A DNA stretch of 64,000 bases from Triplophysa rosa (lineage: Eukaryota > Chordata > Actinopteri > Cypriniformes > Nemacheilidae), in contig NC_079891.1 of assembly GCF_024868665.1 (NCBI RefSeq), positions 32,277,592-32,341,591 on the forward strand. The letters run 5' to 3'. Made by a program: the position numbers and the translations under genes. Positions 43,701 to 56,963 of this stretch are shown here, in pieces. The notes under the pieces are model-generated. The model was not told the DNA's origin, searched no databases, and saw only the letters and a program-made list of their open reading frames with translations. The first letter of the stretch is position 1, and the number at the start of each line of letters is the position of its first letter.

Positions 43701-46420
43701 CTGATATTCTTTCTCTTTTGTTATATTTCTGCATTGACAAACTTTTTTTGAAGACAGAATAAATGCATCATTTTTGACTCAATAGAACTGATTAAGGATT
43801 GTATTGTGTGGAAAGAAGCATCTATCGGTATTTTCATTCATCTCAATGACAGCTGTGCGACTGACACATGCCATCATGGAGCTGGTAATGTCCTGACATG
43901 CTAACAATGCTGATAGACTGATGACACTAGATTGATAACGTCACTTGCTGTTGATTGGTGAAAGTATTGGGGGAGGAGACATTCTTATTCTACATTTCTA
44001 TTGGCTAAAAAATCCTGTATCCACCCACACAGAGGAGATGAGTCATCAACATATTTGATTCAATTTGGGGAGTTATAGACTTCATCTTAAATGTGCATGT
44101 CCGTTCACTTTTTAAAATTCTCTATATAGACAACCATGGGCTGAAACTCAACTCATGGTAAAACTTTTGTATTATTTTTCCGCAGAGCTTTAATAAAAAC
44201 ATCATGTTACATATCCGTATTTACTCAAACCCCAAAACTGTGTTAAAAAAGTAGGTCACAGTTTTGGACAAACAAAGCACAGGACGTCATTCCGATGTTT
44301 CCAGTGCGATTGAATAGCTTTAAAAATAAACAGCTAAAAGTTTAATGAAGAATGCATTAAAATGTCCCCTCTGTCTGAGCCAGCAAACAATAAGTAGACT
44401 AATATTCATGTAAAATGTTATTTCTTCAAGCTCAGTTATCAGGCTTGAAAAAATATTAAATATTTATATTCAAAATATATTAGTACGTTATAATGGATGT
44501 TTTGACGGTGACAATTTTTTTAAATTTCTCTGTCGGCTGTCTTTTACATTAGCTCAGGATAATCTCTAACAAAGGTTTTTAGGACTCCCGTCAGCCAATC
44601 AGCTGCATCCCAGAAGACTCGAATTGAGATGAATAGGAAGCCAGTGGACAGCTTCTCCAGGTATCCTTGACCTTCCTGGTTTTATCAGTCCAATAGAACA
44701 ACCAAGTCCTGTTTATAAGTTCACAGTTTGCTACCTAGCTCTTCCAAGACAAATCTGTTCAGTAGACATTTCTGATGTTCATCACACCAGGTAGATAGTA
44801 AACAAAATATTTTTGACACATCTGTATTTATCCATGTGTGTTTCCATATGCTAAGTGAATAAGTTTTCAGCTATTTCTTTCTGTGTAAGGAAAACAGCAG
44901 CATCTTTCAGCACCCACGTTTGGAAATTTCCATACTGTCAGGCAGAAGGAAAACAACTGCATCCGCTTCGGTCGAAATCCAGGTTGAGCGCTCTAAAACG
45001 GCTGTCAGGTGATAGGACCAGAGAGCAGTTGAGTCACATTGAATCTGCAGTCATCTCGTGTCAGCGTGCAATCGTTAACATGAATAAATTCTCTTCCGCT
45101 CATTTCTCCTGTGAGCTAACAAATGCTATTTCTGCTTTTGTGCTGAAAGGTTTTATTTTAGCTAAACTCGTCACATTGGGCAGCCCCGCCCGAGCGCTCA
45201 CTGTATCTGAATTACATTCTGCTTTCTCTTCCACAAATGCCAGGAAAGCGAGTTTTTTCAGATTTGTGTTTCAACAGATCAATTGAGCAGCATTAGATGT
45301 TTTTCATGAGTTATCGAGCTCCTTATCAGGGGAAAGTGTTTTCTCATTCTGCTCAGACCGTTGCCCATGAAGTTCATCCAAATAGCAAAAAGATACCTGA
45401 GCAAATGATACCAGCATGCCTGGAGAATCAACTGCAATATATTTTTAAAATGTAATCCTTAAAGCTCAAAGCTTACAGTTTAATAATGATTTTGAATAAT
45501 TTGATAATTGAGCTGTTGAGTTTCACAAAGTTTGCCTTCAACTCATGTATGTGAATAACCTGTTGTACGGATTGCAGCTTTAAATGCATGTATTATAATT
45601 TGAGGTCTGCATAATGCCATATTATCATAAAATGAAATGAAATGAACTAATGAACTTCATCTAACAAATATTAGTAAACTTTGATGCAAACTCGCGCTGA
45701 CTAATATTTTTATGTTGAATTAAAACATAAAATTAAACATAACATAACATCACATCACAACATAAGTGTAAATAATATAACACTGCCTGACCCAGCTCTC
45801 TAACACAGGTGTGATCAATAACTGTGAGGTCTAAAACAGTTTCAGGTGTTTTAACTTTCCAGGTAGACATACTGCTTGAATTATGAGCGTGTCACCCCTC
45901 CGTGTAGATTAAAACCTGGAAAATGAATACAGCACACTTTACATCACGTAAACTGGCCGAGTTAATGAAACGGGGACAAAATAATAAATTATGGCAACAT
46001 TGTTTGTCCTTCAGAATGTCAAATTAATAAGCTTCGGTTCATGTTTGTGTGCACACATTTCTCTTTGACCTCCACCAATGTGAAGCGAGAAATGCAGTTC
46101 TCTATGTATGTTCCCTGACCAGCGTGAAAATCAATACGCAGGTAGCACATAGCAAAAGGTTATTGAAAATATTGAGTTAATGTTTGATAAATTGAAGGTG
46201 CATCTTACTAAAAATTCGGGGTCATTCGTCACCCAAAATGTATTTTGTCAGACAAGCTTTGTGTAATTCCAGTAAATTCCAGTTGGCTGCTGAAAATGTC
46301 ACAATTTTTACATTTGAAATAAGCGACCCCTTCAGGTTCGAATGGACTTTAATTGGCTGTCAATGTTTTATTGGTCATCAACTTGAAAATAAAATCACTG
46401 ACAGTATCTTTTTCATTACG
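43701..46420. other. non-coding; 44855-45290 open but unrecognised
   Basis: The 143-codon frame at 44855-45286 (plus) has no domain or composition I recognise and no splice context, so it is not called. The surrounding 44560-45300 is of balanced composition and could include conserved non-coding sequence. Confidence 0.35.
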
Positions 46421-46424
46421 TAGT

Positions 46425-47035
46425 GTCTATTTACACTGAGTACAAATAGCCCGCCTTGCTGGCAGAGACTATTTACACTAGCTCCGCCCACCAATATGTG
46501 ATTGGGATAGAGAAAGTGTAAGATTGACACCATTTCAAACAGCGACTCGAGTGGCATAAGGTGGAAAGTCTGTTTAGCGCGGCGTGGGAGACCGTTGAAA
46601 ACCTTCTTTAACCTTTTTTATTACTTTACAGATCATAAACGCATTTGTTTTCAATAAAATTGATTTAAGACTTAAAATTCATTTTTAATCATAAACTATA
46701 GGGCTTTAATATCTCAATAAGTTGCCATCATTTTAATAATTTTTATAAATATAATGATTTACTGTCTGTTATTATTGCATAATGTTTAATGCGCAACAAT
46801 ACTGAGGTGCAAATAGTAACGTTATCTGCCACTATTTATAAGTAAAAAGCATCTAACTACTGTTTCTACTTAATCCAAAGAAAATAGGCCTTACAGCTAT
46901 TTTTGGTTAGTGTAAATAGCATATCGCTAAGAAATGCTGCTATTTTCACTTAGTGTAAACAGAACTTACTACTATTTAAACTTAGTGCAAATAGCCGCTG
47001 TCTTTTCATTATGTCCCCGCTGTAAACAGGCCTAG
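46425..47035. repeat. repeat with recurrent TTAGTGTAAATAGC motif
   Basis: The motif recurs near both ends ('ctatttacactgagtac' at 46429; 'ggttagtgtaaatagc' at 46905; 'cttagtgtaaacag' at 46957; 'cttagtgcaaatagc' at 46980), partly inverted. This suggests a DNA element with subterminal motif clusters. Ends are not defined. Confidence 0.5.
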
Positions 47036-48470
47036 AGTCACTGTTTTTACTAAAGCGTCTGCCAATTGCACGAAACTGCTTAATTTTTCAACATTATTGC
47101 TATGAATTTCATAAAAAAAGAAAGCACACAAATAGCTTCCCCTTATAAAATTCTCTATAAAGTTTCTGAGGAAGACATGAAATTGTATCATTACAGTTAA
47201 GACTTTCCGTTCAAGTAAAAGAAGACAACATGAATTATTATTTTTTATAAGCTGGTGAGAGGCCAGCATTGTGAAATTGCCTTTTCTGCGGGGAGCTATT
47301 CAATCATGGCCGACTTACGCAAACAGCCAGAGAGAAGCCATAACGTGTGGATGTGTTCGATTGCTTTGAAGGCTGATGGTGAATTGTTAAGAAGAATTGT
47401 CGCGCAGTAGAAAAAAACTGTGATCTCTGTCCTGAGTAATGTGCCTCCTATGGGTTGAGTGAGCACAAAAGGTCAAAATGGGTGAATAGAAAGAGCAAAA
47501 TTTGTATGAATGCTGCACAATTACTCTCATAATTAAGTAGAATTTTATTTTGCATACTTTTTGGAAATGATTAGGGGTGGGCACATGTAAGAATATGCAA
47601 CAAGACGACTATTTTGATTTAGTATTTTTCACTTAGTGGTGTAGTATGACATTGTGCCATGTAAAAAGGTACAAAAAAGTATGATCAATAAAAAAAGAGG
47701 AAGCACAGAGGTCCACCTCTGATCATAATTCAGTAGAGTTATGAAGTGCATCGACAATGTGTTGGAATATGTGGGAGTGCACCTCATCTTTTGCCTCATT
47801 TGTAACGTTCAAGAAAACTGTGTGCAAAATTACTGATTACAAAAAATAATAAAATGATTGCACAGCTCAATAATCCAAAATTTGAGGTAGCATGTATGTC
47901 CGTGACACAAACAACCAATTATTTCAAAGTTTAATATTAAAGGTTTAATAACATTCAAAGTTTTACTCTTCAGTGAAAGAAGTTTGACGCTCACTGTAAT
48001 AATCTAGAAATGTTTTATTATTTTATTCATTCCATAACTATGTGAAACAATACAAAGTAATATAAAAGTTTTTCAGCAATAGCGAAAAAGCCCTCACAGT
48101 GACTGGCTGAATTACAGTGTGCATTGTCTCGGTGTCTTTAATTATATATTTCTGTTCTTTATGATGCTTCTCCGTGTCGGATTGAGCAGACCCACTGGTA
48201 ATGACAGCTGAGGTCAGTGTATCGACTTGCAACTCCATCCCAGCGTCCATATTCCCAAAAGCCCCTGGGCATTTTTAAGTTATTCTGATTGATTCACTTC
48301 AGCATTTTCTGTTTTGCGGTTATCATTCCACACTCGGTTTGGAGAAGGGTAGGAAGGGTGGTTGTTTTATTAGAAGAAAAGGAGGAAGCGAGAGTTAAAG
48401 AAGAATGAGCACAATGCAGTAGAAAACAAAAGTGTAACGGTGTATGTAGTCCTGTATGTTTTTAAAGGAA
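47036..48470. other. non-coding, nothing recognised
   Basis: No gene or repeat boundary found. Confidence 0.4.
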
Positions 48471-48545
48471 CAGTTCACCCCAAAATAAAAAAATTCTGCT
48501 GTTACGTATTCTCATGCTGTTTCAATCCCGTATGTTGTTCATTCT
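48466..48545 (+). mobile_element. palindromic MITE, left-end fragment
   Basis: 'aaaggaacagttcacccc' and 'ttctcatgctgtttcaatcc' match the start of the MITE family; the rest diverges. Confidence 0.5.
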
Positions 48546-49800
48546 TCCCATGAATATAGATTAAATGTTAAATGGCACCTTTAGATGAGTTGTACCAAGT
48601 TTGATGTCATGAAGCCAAATGTAATTTCCGCTTGTGAGAAACTGCGACTGGCTATCAAAGGACATGGCATATAAGACATGAATTGAACTACTTTTAGGAT
48701 ACTTCAGGATTACAAAATAAGATTCTTCATAAGGCCCCTTTTTGAGGTAACAAAATCATCATGTTTATTGACATAAAAGAGTTGACCTAGAGTGTAATTG
48801 GGCTAAATTGGTAACGATAAAAATGACGCCTGCTCAAAAACATTTTGCGCTTCATTCAATGAAGCTAAAAAGCCTTTTGCACATGACAGATTTGAACCAT
48901 GCAGTCATCTGTGTTTTTCTTTTTTCCCTCTCTTCTCCTCATCTTTTAGCAAAGAATCAAGCAGCGCAGAGCCGCCAAAAGATGTCAAGAGATGCTATCT
49001 CACAAGAACCATCCCCGACAGAAAACCCATCCCAGAGTCTTTCAAAGTCGGCTTACGAACTCATTTGTGGCCTTGCGCAGATAACATGTGGATTTGCGGA
49101 TGTAATTGTGATATTTTAATTTGACCTCTGATCTCGAACAGACCTCAAACTGCAGCCTGATGTTTCAATTGGCTTTGAAATTGGGGCTTTTCGAAACGCC
49201 CCACTTTAAACAACTGATGTAACTCAACAAGTATTGAGTAATCGCAACAACTGTGTTTCTTTTATTGTATTTGAGCCTACGGCTGAAGTTATCAGTAATT
49301 CATAGTCAGAGCAGTGCAGCAGTGAGATGTCTCTTCAATTTAGCTCCTGTGAATTGGCTAGCCATTGGAGATCATTTTCTGGCTAATGTTGTGCTTCCTA
49401 GAACTGATGACTGTAAATTGCTCAGAGGCAAAGACGGTTATCACCCTACCAGCTCCCCGGGGGACGAAAGAATCAGGGTTGGTCGAGGGGAGATGGTGAT
49501 GGTTAAATTATAAGATGCTCTGACTTCACATCGTGAAGGAGGCGATTAGACTGCGAACATTCCACTTGTGCAGAGCTTTGCATTTACAAGAGCAAGTCAT
49601 GAAGTGCTATACGATTACTCTCTAGGGCAGGGCGGTATGATGGTATAAAGGTGTGAACTGCTGGAGATTGAGATTTGATATGTCATAAAATATAATTGTT
49701 GTTATCCATGAATTTTTTTGGGGGGAAAAATATTTTTTCCTTTTTTTGAAAAATATTATATTATTTATTACATATTTTTTCAGATGCCCAATTATAGCTG
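48546..49800. other. non-coding; possible acceptor and open frames at 48950-49135
   Basis: An acceptor-like 'cctcatcttttag' precedes about 170 bp open in two frames, neither resembling a known protein and with no donor. Not called as an exon. 'gggcggtatgatggtata' near 49633 resembles a hAT left end without a partner. Confidence 0.3.
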
Positions 49801-49804
49801 TATG

Positions 49805-50175
49805 TAGGGCTGTCAACGTTAACGCATGCGTTTACTTTTTTCAGATTAACGTGTTAAAATATTTAACGCAATTAACGCAACATCCATTTATTTGGTCGTC
49901 CTTTGTCTAGCGTTACATTATATAATCACGCTCTGGCTTTTAAACCTTTTAAGCACGATTTGAAACATTGCTTTGGTGCGTTCAGTGTAGATAGACAGCT
50001 TCTACTGTGGGATGCGGCACAACGCGCAACGTTACAGCGGTCCAGTCTGGTGTATACAGTGAATCTCTGTCAGACAGCGCACCAGTATTAAGTTCTATTT
50101 CATGCTTGAATGAACAAAAATACACAAGATTATGCCAGAAAGCCCGTTTTGTCTAGCAATCGATTGACAGCACCA
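49805..50175. mobile_element. hAT-type element (TAGGGCTGTCAA termini)
   Basis: Left 'tagggctgtcaacgttaacg', right 'atcgattgacagcacca'. Flanks GCTGTATG (49797-49804) and GTTATATG (50176-50183) agree at 6 of 8 positions, an aged target duplication. The 'ttaacgcaattaacgc' subterminal text is typical of this family. Length is 371 bp. Confidence 0.82.
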
Positions 50176-50440
50176 GTTATATGCATATAAAAATAAATCC
50201 TTCATAGAAAAACATGTTTTAAAGGTTAAATGTCACACTTGAATGTGCCGCCTCAAATTTGTGAAATTGTGAATAAAGACTATTTGGTTGTTTTAGATTG
50301 TTGTTTGCCTAATAAATGACAATAATATTCTTAGAATTAATTAAGTTTTTTGACAGATTTCTAAGTGTTTTCTCTTTATTATGACAGGTGGTCTAATACA
50401 TTTATTACTAAAACGTATTATTAAGAAGTGATAAAATTTG

Positions 50441-50680
50441 ATAGTGATAAAATTCTGTCATCATTTACTCACTCTCTTGTCATTTCAATCCTTTATGATT
50501 TGTTTTTTTCTCCGCAGAACACAAAAGAAGATACTTTAAAGAAAGTTGGTTACCAAAAAGCACTGGCCCCCATTCACTTATACTGTATGGACACAAAACC
50601 AATGCAAGTGAATGGGGGCCAGTTACCAACATTCTTAAAAATATCTTTTTTGTGTTCTGCGGAAAAAGGAAACTATCACT
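50441..50680 (+). mobile_element. palindromic TTAA-type MITE, left end trimmed
   Basis: Both halves are present ('tgtcatcatttactcactct' to 'actggcccccattcac', then 'gtgaatgggggccagttacc' to 'aaactatcact'), ending at TTAA (50681-50684). The first ~15 bp of the left terminus are gone. Confidence 0.85.
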
Positions 50681-50778
50681 TTAAGCACTGTGTATATTAG
50701 TATAAGCATGATATAAAATTACACGGTGTAAGATTTTGGTAACACCGCTCACACCTAAAAATGGTAAGTTTTGATCTT

Positions 50779-50813
50779 GTACACACACACGCACACGCGC
50801 ACGCACACACACA

Positions 50814-50889
<76 letters not shown>

Positions 50890-50894
50890 CACAA
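50779..50894. repeat. (CACG/AC)n microsatellite
   Basis: About 115 bp of ACAC and GCAC units, mostly GCAC. The minus and plus open frames here are pure repeat products. Confidence 0.95.
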
Positions 50895-51064
50895 ATGTTG
50901 GTTTGTAATTTCAATCCATAGTTGGGTAAAATATGGACAAACCCAACTGTTTGGTTTAAATTAATCTTTGCTGGGTTGTTTCAACCCAAAATGTGTGTAT
51001 AGACAAATTGTGTGTCATTAAATGTATATCATAACGTTTTTATGTTCTTTTTATGCACGTCTAC

Positions 51065-51355
51065 GTTTACATTTATTCATTTGGCAGACGCTTTTATCCG
51101 AAGCGAATTACAAGTAGGAGTGCATATAAACATTTTATCAACACGCTAAACAGTACCGTTAGTTTACAAGGCTGGAGTAAGTAAAGGAGAGAATAAACAA
51201 CAAGATTTTTTTTAGACGGACAGAGTTATTGGTTAGTCAATTAAATGCGGAACAGGTATGTTTTGAGCTGTTTTTTGAAAGTTGTGAAGATATGCTGCAG
51301 TTCGGGTGGAGGCTGGGAGTTCATTCCACCACAGGGGAACCCATTGCGTCTAGTC
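51065..51355 (-). mobile_element. L2-type LINE 3' end with end of ORF2
   Basis: On the minus strand the fragment first encodes WWNELPASTRTA and then, after a frameshift, KKQLKTYLFRI and a stop. This is the C-terminal text of L2/CR1-type ORF2 proteins (WNELP ... LKTHLFR). The 3' UTR follows and ends in 'cggataaaagcgtctgcc' and 'aaatgaataaatgtaaacg'. 5'-truncated, as is usual for LINE insertions, and not functional. Confidence 0.8.
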
Positions 51356-52153
51356 CCTCATGTCAAGCCACTTGAGATTTTTGGAACTACCTAGATTCTA
51401 AAATCCATTATATAATTCTGCCTTAGTTTTTCCTTCAGTCCCCAGAGAACTGCACTGTTGTTTCGCATTGGACCCGGGTTGACTGACAGACGATGGCACT
51501 CTGGGCTGAACTGCAGCGGCAGGGAATATTGGGAGATGAGGGCAGGAGCTCTTGTCTGGCAAAGAGCTTCTAACAGCATTAGACCATGTGACTGGGGCTC
51601 TGTGTAATATAGGATTTAATGTATGCTTTGGCTGTTCTCATATACTGTACGTGACTGGTGTATTGTCCCCCGCTGTCCGTCAAAGACAAAGAGGTGGATC
51701 CTAGACACATCCCGGCAAAAACCTGAAAAGGTTAAGAAATGTGTTTTTGACGTTGCGCCTCCTGTTGCGTTTGCTCCCTTGACAAAACTGTCATTATGAA
51801 TATCAAAGAGACTATATGCACCAATAAGCTCAATTAGTTCTGCATGTTTACGTTCAAGAAGAAAAGGAGAAGATAATTAAGAGCGTAAAAGTGAGAGTAA
51901 ATTGAAACAGCTGGAGGTCCGTGGCTTTATCGCTGATGCCTGTCTCTTATGGCTATTTCTATAACACATGGCATGAATAAAAAGATCATTTCCAATTATT
52001 TGACCAGCAACACGAATAGCAAGCCAATTTTACCCCAGCAGGGCAGAATGGTGATCCAATGTGATAGAGCATGCCTTTGAAGTTCAGTGAGCTTGTTAGT
52101 CGACACTGATACTTTGCACTAAATGTGAATGTGTCTATAAAATTTTAGTGACT
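51356..52153. other. non-coding, nothing recognised
   Basis: Balanced composition but no recognised exon, RNA or repeat. Confidence 0.4.
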
Positions 52154-52156
52154 TAA

Positions 52157-52385
52157 AGGGACAGTTTCCCCCAAAATGCGTTTAACCAAACAGTTCTTTG
52201 CCACCATTGACTACCATAGTAGGAAAACTTTCTTTGTAAATGTCTTTGTTCTGTTAAACACAAAAGAGAATATTTTGAAGTATTTAGAAAAGCAAACAGT
52301 TCTGAGGCACTTTTGACCCACTGTAGTTTTTCCCACTGTATGGTAGTCAATCATGGCCAAGAACTGCACTCTTGTATGAACTACT
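52157..52385 (+). mobile_element. palindromic TTAA-type MITE, rearranged
   Basis: Left TTAA (52153-52156) then 'agggacagtttccccc'. 'ccattgactaccatagtagg' precedes 'gttctgttaaacacaaaaga', the reverse of the usual order, so the copy has been rearranged. It ends near 'ggccaagaactgc', the same text as 3210-3225. Confidence 0.72.
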
Positions 52386-52566
52386 TTATGCAACCTTTTT
52401 GCCTGATGGGATTTGATCTGTGACGTTATAAAACCTTTTGTGATGAAAAGGATGTGGACTGGCTTTAAGCAGCTTGTCCCCAGTGTTAACCAAGGTACAT
52501 TTGAAGTCAACATAAAATGGAATTCTCTATTGTGTCGTATATCTGAGTGAAACTGCCGGAATGAGT

Positions 52567-52718
52567 TCAAAATGAAAAATGAAAATTGTTTCATCATTTA
52601 CTCACCCGTATGTCCATGTCCATATTCCAAACCTTTATGACTTTCTTCAGAACACAAAAGATGATATTTTGAAGAACGTTGATAACCAAACAACATTGGA
52701 CCCCATTGACTTGTCATT
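52567..52718 (+). mobile_element. palindromic MITE, first half
   Basis: 'tcatcatttactcacccgta', 'cagaacacaaaagatgatat', 'gttgataaccaaacaacatt'. The second half is missing. Confidence 0.78.
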
Positions 52719-55380
52719 ATGCTACTATACTGCTTCTATACATACAGTATATACATATATACATCCTCCTCTCGAAACACCTTTAGGATGTCTGCAGGGG
52801 GTGATGATTGATGCTGTCATCTTTAACCATTTCTAAGGTATTTGTGGCGCAGTGTGAAAATGCCCCATCTCCTCCTGACCCTCCGACACCCCCCTCGGCC
52901 CACCCCAAAGGCCTTTCTTCACCAGCACCCAGTGGAAATAAAACTTCTGATCTGATATGCATTCAAAGTGTTTGCCTCAAGCATTAGAATAAAGCCTTAA
53001 ACCCCATTCAAATGCTTTTCAGTCAAGAAATAAACTTTCATCTTGCACCGAGAATGTGACTACTTTGCAATCTGAACGTAGGCCTACTTTGTTTTCTAAA
53101 TAAGACCAAGCTTTGCTTCCTAAAATAAGCTATGTTTGAATTGTTGGAAGTGCACACTCTTTATGAATGTTTTTGTTGTTTCTCATGGGTGTTCCAGAAC
53201 CTTGATTAAAACAGTTTTGTGTAACTTGCCCAAACTAAAAACTCCCAATATAACACAGCAGAGTTTTGGAAGTTAAAACGTGTAAACCTTTACATACCCA
53301 TTATAAACCATACCATTGTTTAATATAGGCTTTATGTTTCTGTAAAAGCTGTATAATTCGACTTACATATTTTCAGTTTTAGTTTTTAATTTCCTGGTAA
53401 AGAACTCCACTACCCATAATGCTTTGCTGATTGTGTATCCTCTTTTGAGAACTGTAAACTCCTGCCACTCCTGTCACTGAATGACCACATTTGGAAATCA
53501 TTTCGATTTGACATGCACCATTGACCCATTGTCTTTCACAGATGCATGTCTGAGACACAAAGACTTATACGTTTTGATATTGTCAGAGATGAATTGCATT
53601 GTGACAAAAAAAGCCCTAGGTGTAGCTGATATGTAATTAGGCCCTTGATATTTAATATCCTAATTAATTCTTAGATTTAAACATCTATGACTGGAGGGGA
53701 TATTTGATTTGGCTCAAAAATACAGATTTTAATACATGAAAGGGGCCATGTTGTTTATTTTTGGAGCATACACATTTTTTATACCTAGTTTCCATTTATA
53801 TTGTATTTTTTAAATCAAACATGCTATTTGTGTGTCTGTACCTTTAAGACATCTTTGTGTAAACGTCTGAGAGAGGGAGGTAAATGCTGGAGACAAATGA
53901 GAGAATCATATGGTACACAGTGGCTGTTTATAAGGTGAATTTCAGCAGGCAGACATTGTTAAATTAACATAATACAAGAATGCTGGCTGAGGTCTCTGTT
54001 AGAGAACCATTTAGCAGCTAAAATGCCAAAAAGCCAATTTTCATGAACTAATATGGAATACACTGCAGTATATTAAAGGTTACATGTCAGATTGGGTTTA
54101 AAATATATCGAAAAAACCTGGGGGTCCTTTACAATTTCAGGTGTGGTAAGTGATATACTAAGCTCAAAGGCCATCAATGATAATTGGCCCTTTGTTTCAA
54201 ATAGCTTTTCACGCAGGTTTGCAAGATTTACGTCAACTCTGTTATTTGTCTTTTATTCCCTTCGGCCCACAAAAGTCAACATATATATTAGCCATATATT
54301 AAAATATATACGCTAGTCACTATTATTGCACGTTTTCTTTGGTCTGCAAGGAATGCACAAGGAAAGATGTCCACGCTCCGTTCGTTTTAGCGCAGAAATG
54401 TGCACTTGTTGCTGTCATTCAGGCGTAACCAATGGACGGGCCTGACGGGCCTAGCCCCGCCTACAATGAGGAATAGACTCGCTAAATTATTACACAAACA
54501 TTTTATTTAATTAATAATAACGTTTTAATTTTCATTGGTTTTGATGTTGTTAACATAATTATAACATCTTAAGTCCTAAATAAATAAAGTGTTCATAATA
54601 CTCGCCGAGTTTGATTGACAACTGTGTTAGCCAATTAGAAGTTATCAAGGCTGTCCAGCGTCTTGGCCTGCGGGTTTGTGTGAATCTAATCGTTCTTCTT
54701 CAGCACTGTAGTGCTAGAAAGTCAGTTTTATGCCCTGCAGCGATGTTTAATCAACGTTCTATAAAACATTACACATTGACACGGGAAAGAGGAGTCTTCG
54801 CCAGCAGCCCGTAAGCAGGTAAGGCGGTTTGAAACGCCAGTCGTGGCACACAGATGTCGTCGGGAACGGAGTTGTTGCTATGCGAGCTTGTGCTGTCAGT
54901 ACATGACTTTTTACGCTTGATGAAAGTTAATGTCTATGTTCTGGCATTAGATGAGCAGACTGACATGAGGTGAGAGATTCTTTCTCCATGTATTTGTTTT
55001 ATAGTTATTGTATTGCATTTTAACACTGGACATTAATACGTCATGTGTTTATTTTTGTGACACTTATTATTTTGTGCATATCTGTATTCTTTAAAAGTGT
55101 TTCCACATAAAAAAACATTTGACATCACTTCAGCTATGCTGTTACATTTGGATGTAGTTTTTATTCATACTACTTGGGATATCAAACAACAGTGTCCAGA
55201 AGTCAAAGATTTGGAACATGTACTGTAGTGTGTTTATTGAACAGTCAACCACTCGTGGTCTGATGTTGAAAGCCTAGCCTTATAGACAAGTTATTTTGCA
55301 AAAACAACATGTTTTTATAGCAAGAATAGTAGCAAGAATCCTTTCCCCATCTTGCTTTATCATTGTAAAAATTGGTTGCT
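52719..55380. other. non-coding; unresolved GC-richer part 54420-54900
   Basis: No gene recognised. 54424-54470 reads like a hAT-family subterminal region ('acgggcctgacgggcctag') and 54745-54815 is open, but neither ends nor transposase motifs could be confirmed. Confidence 0.35.
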
Positions 55381-55383
55381 AAT

Positions 55384-55583
55384 GGCTGGAATACACTACA
55401 AGACTTTTGCTCAGATTTTTGCCCAGATTTTCAGTCTGGAGTTGTTGCAGAAAGTCTGCGCCAGTCTGCAGGTTTTATCATGTATTGTTTTCTATGCAAA
55501 CCTTCAAAAAGTCTGCAAGTGTATGATGTCTAGTTTTTTAAAAATCTGTTCAGATTTTAAAAGTCTTGTAGTGTATTCCAGCC
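55384..55583. mobile_element. short TIR element (GGCTGGAATACAC termini)
   Basis: Inverted ends 'ggctggaatacactacaaga' and 'cttgtagtgtattccagcc'. TTAA borders the right (55584-55587) and CTAA the left (55379-55382), consistent with an aged TTAA duplication. Length is 200 bp. Confidence 0.78.
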
Positions 55584-55743
55584 TTAAGGCTCATTTTTAG
55601 TGCATTGTTAAGCGTGTTTTTTACTTCTGAGTCGGACCTACGCTGTAGCCTCTACAGGCAATGGCCACTAGGTGTCAGTGTCCACAGGCGTGTTGCTTGT
55701 GTAACCAAGACAAGAGCCGAAGAAGAAGCTGTTTGTTGTGTAC

Positions 55744-55870
55744 TAGAGATGCACCGAAATGAAAATTCTTGGCCGAAGTCAAATAATAATTAAACACTTG
55801 GCCGAAGGCCGAATACCTTAATAATACTGACAACCATTTCAGTTCACTTCTCTCCTCCAAACTCCGCCCA
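55744..55870 (+). mobile_element. hAT-type left end (TAGAGATGCACCGAAATG)
   Basis: The left terminus 'tagagatgcaccgaaatg' followed by 'cttggccgaaggccgaatac' is a familiar fish hAT end. No inverted right end was found within the next kilobase, so the copy is truncated or its right end has decayed. Confidence 0.6.
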
Positions 55871-56929
55871 CAAAAGCTGACTGTTCTCTCAGAAGGGGCA
55901 CTCGTGGCCAGGATGCACAGAACATACTTATACAGGTTGTTTAGTACGGGGAACTGTTCGCATGTGACTACTGTATGATGTCAAAGGACGTCCGCTATCG
56001 CAGAGTTTTTTACCTGAAGGGAGGGGGTTCAAGCAGACAAATCACAGCGCGTGCGGTGCGCGTCGCATTGATGCTATGGCGTAGAGTACTCGTCTCTGCG
56101 TAAGCTACGGCGTAAAAAGCAGGCTTTATGCGCTTACTAGGGTGGTTTTTGGTGATTTCTTGAGTTGATAGTTTCTCACTGGCCCAAGTCAAAAGAGCTT
56201 TAGATATGACTTGTGATTTATTTTTGGTTGATTTGATTTAGATCTTATTTGATTTAGTGGGCAGTTGTCAGTGTATGAAAGCTAAAAAAAAATGCTGTTC
56301 ATATGCAATATCCAGTGATAACTACACTACGTGTGAATCTAATGTTTGCTTCAAATACCTTACAGTTTTGTCCCCTAATCAGATATTGAAATGTACATTT
56401 AGTCTTTTTTCCAGCTCTTAACGCACTGTATTTCTACCAAGAATGAAGCATAATCAGAATTTTCAGCTTGGTTTTGTTGAAATCTTGTATGTTCGTTTTA
56501 GGGTTTTTGTACGTGATGCTTGTGCTTTGGGAGCGTGTCTGAATTATGAGATATCTCTATACAGTACAGAAAACGCTGTGAAGATATTGACTGGGCATGA
56601 CAGCTGCCTTTAGTTTCGAACTCACAGATCCAGGCCAATGGCACTGGTTGAGCCAAAGTTGCTATATTTTATTACACACCTCACCTTTTAAAGTTCAAGC
56701 AAATCTCCCGTCCATACACAATCCTTGTGGAGGACATCCCCTGTGCTTCAGAGCAGGTTAACCATCTAAAGGAGCTTAAACTTCTGCCAAATTTTAAAAC
56801 TGTGTTTTTCTTCACTCTTCACTTCTCTGCTGATCTCTTGTTTCTTTTTCTTTTCTCCTCCAGCTGTCAGTATAACGTTCTGGATCAGTGAGAGAGGCCA
56901 GATGGCTTCAAGCACAGGGATCACTCTGC

Positions 56930-56931
<2 letters not shown>
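55871..56931. other. non-coding, nothing recognised
   Basis: A CpG-containing part near 56040-56110 could belong to the truncated hAT copy. No gene. Confidence 0.35.

Positions 56932-56961
<30 letters not shown>
56932..56961. repeat. (CT)n microsatellite
   Basis: Fifteen CT units. Confidence 0.9.

Positions 56962-56963
<2 letters not shown>

Noticed and set aside
44855..45286. 143-codon open frame on the plus strand
   Set aside because: No recognisable motif and no splice or promoter context; chance open frame in balanced composition.
48955..49135. Possible exon after 'cttttag'
   Set aside because: Two open frames, no donor, no family resemblance; insufficient to call.
50681..50964. Cys/Val/Arg and His/Thr/Ala repeat proteins
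   Set aside because: Direct translation of a GCAC/AC microsatellite.
54611..54814. Possible hAT transposase N-terminus (MFNQRSIKHYTL)
   Set aside because: Too short and lacks a BED finger or catalytic motifs; left as an unresolved region.
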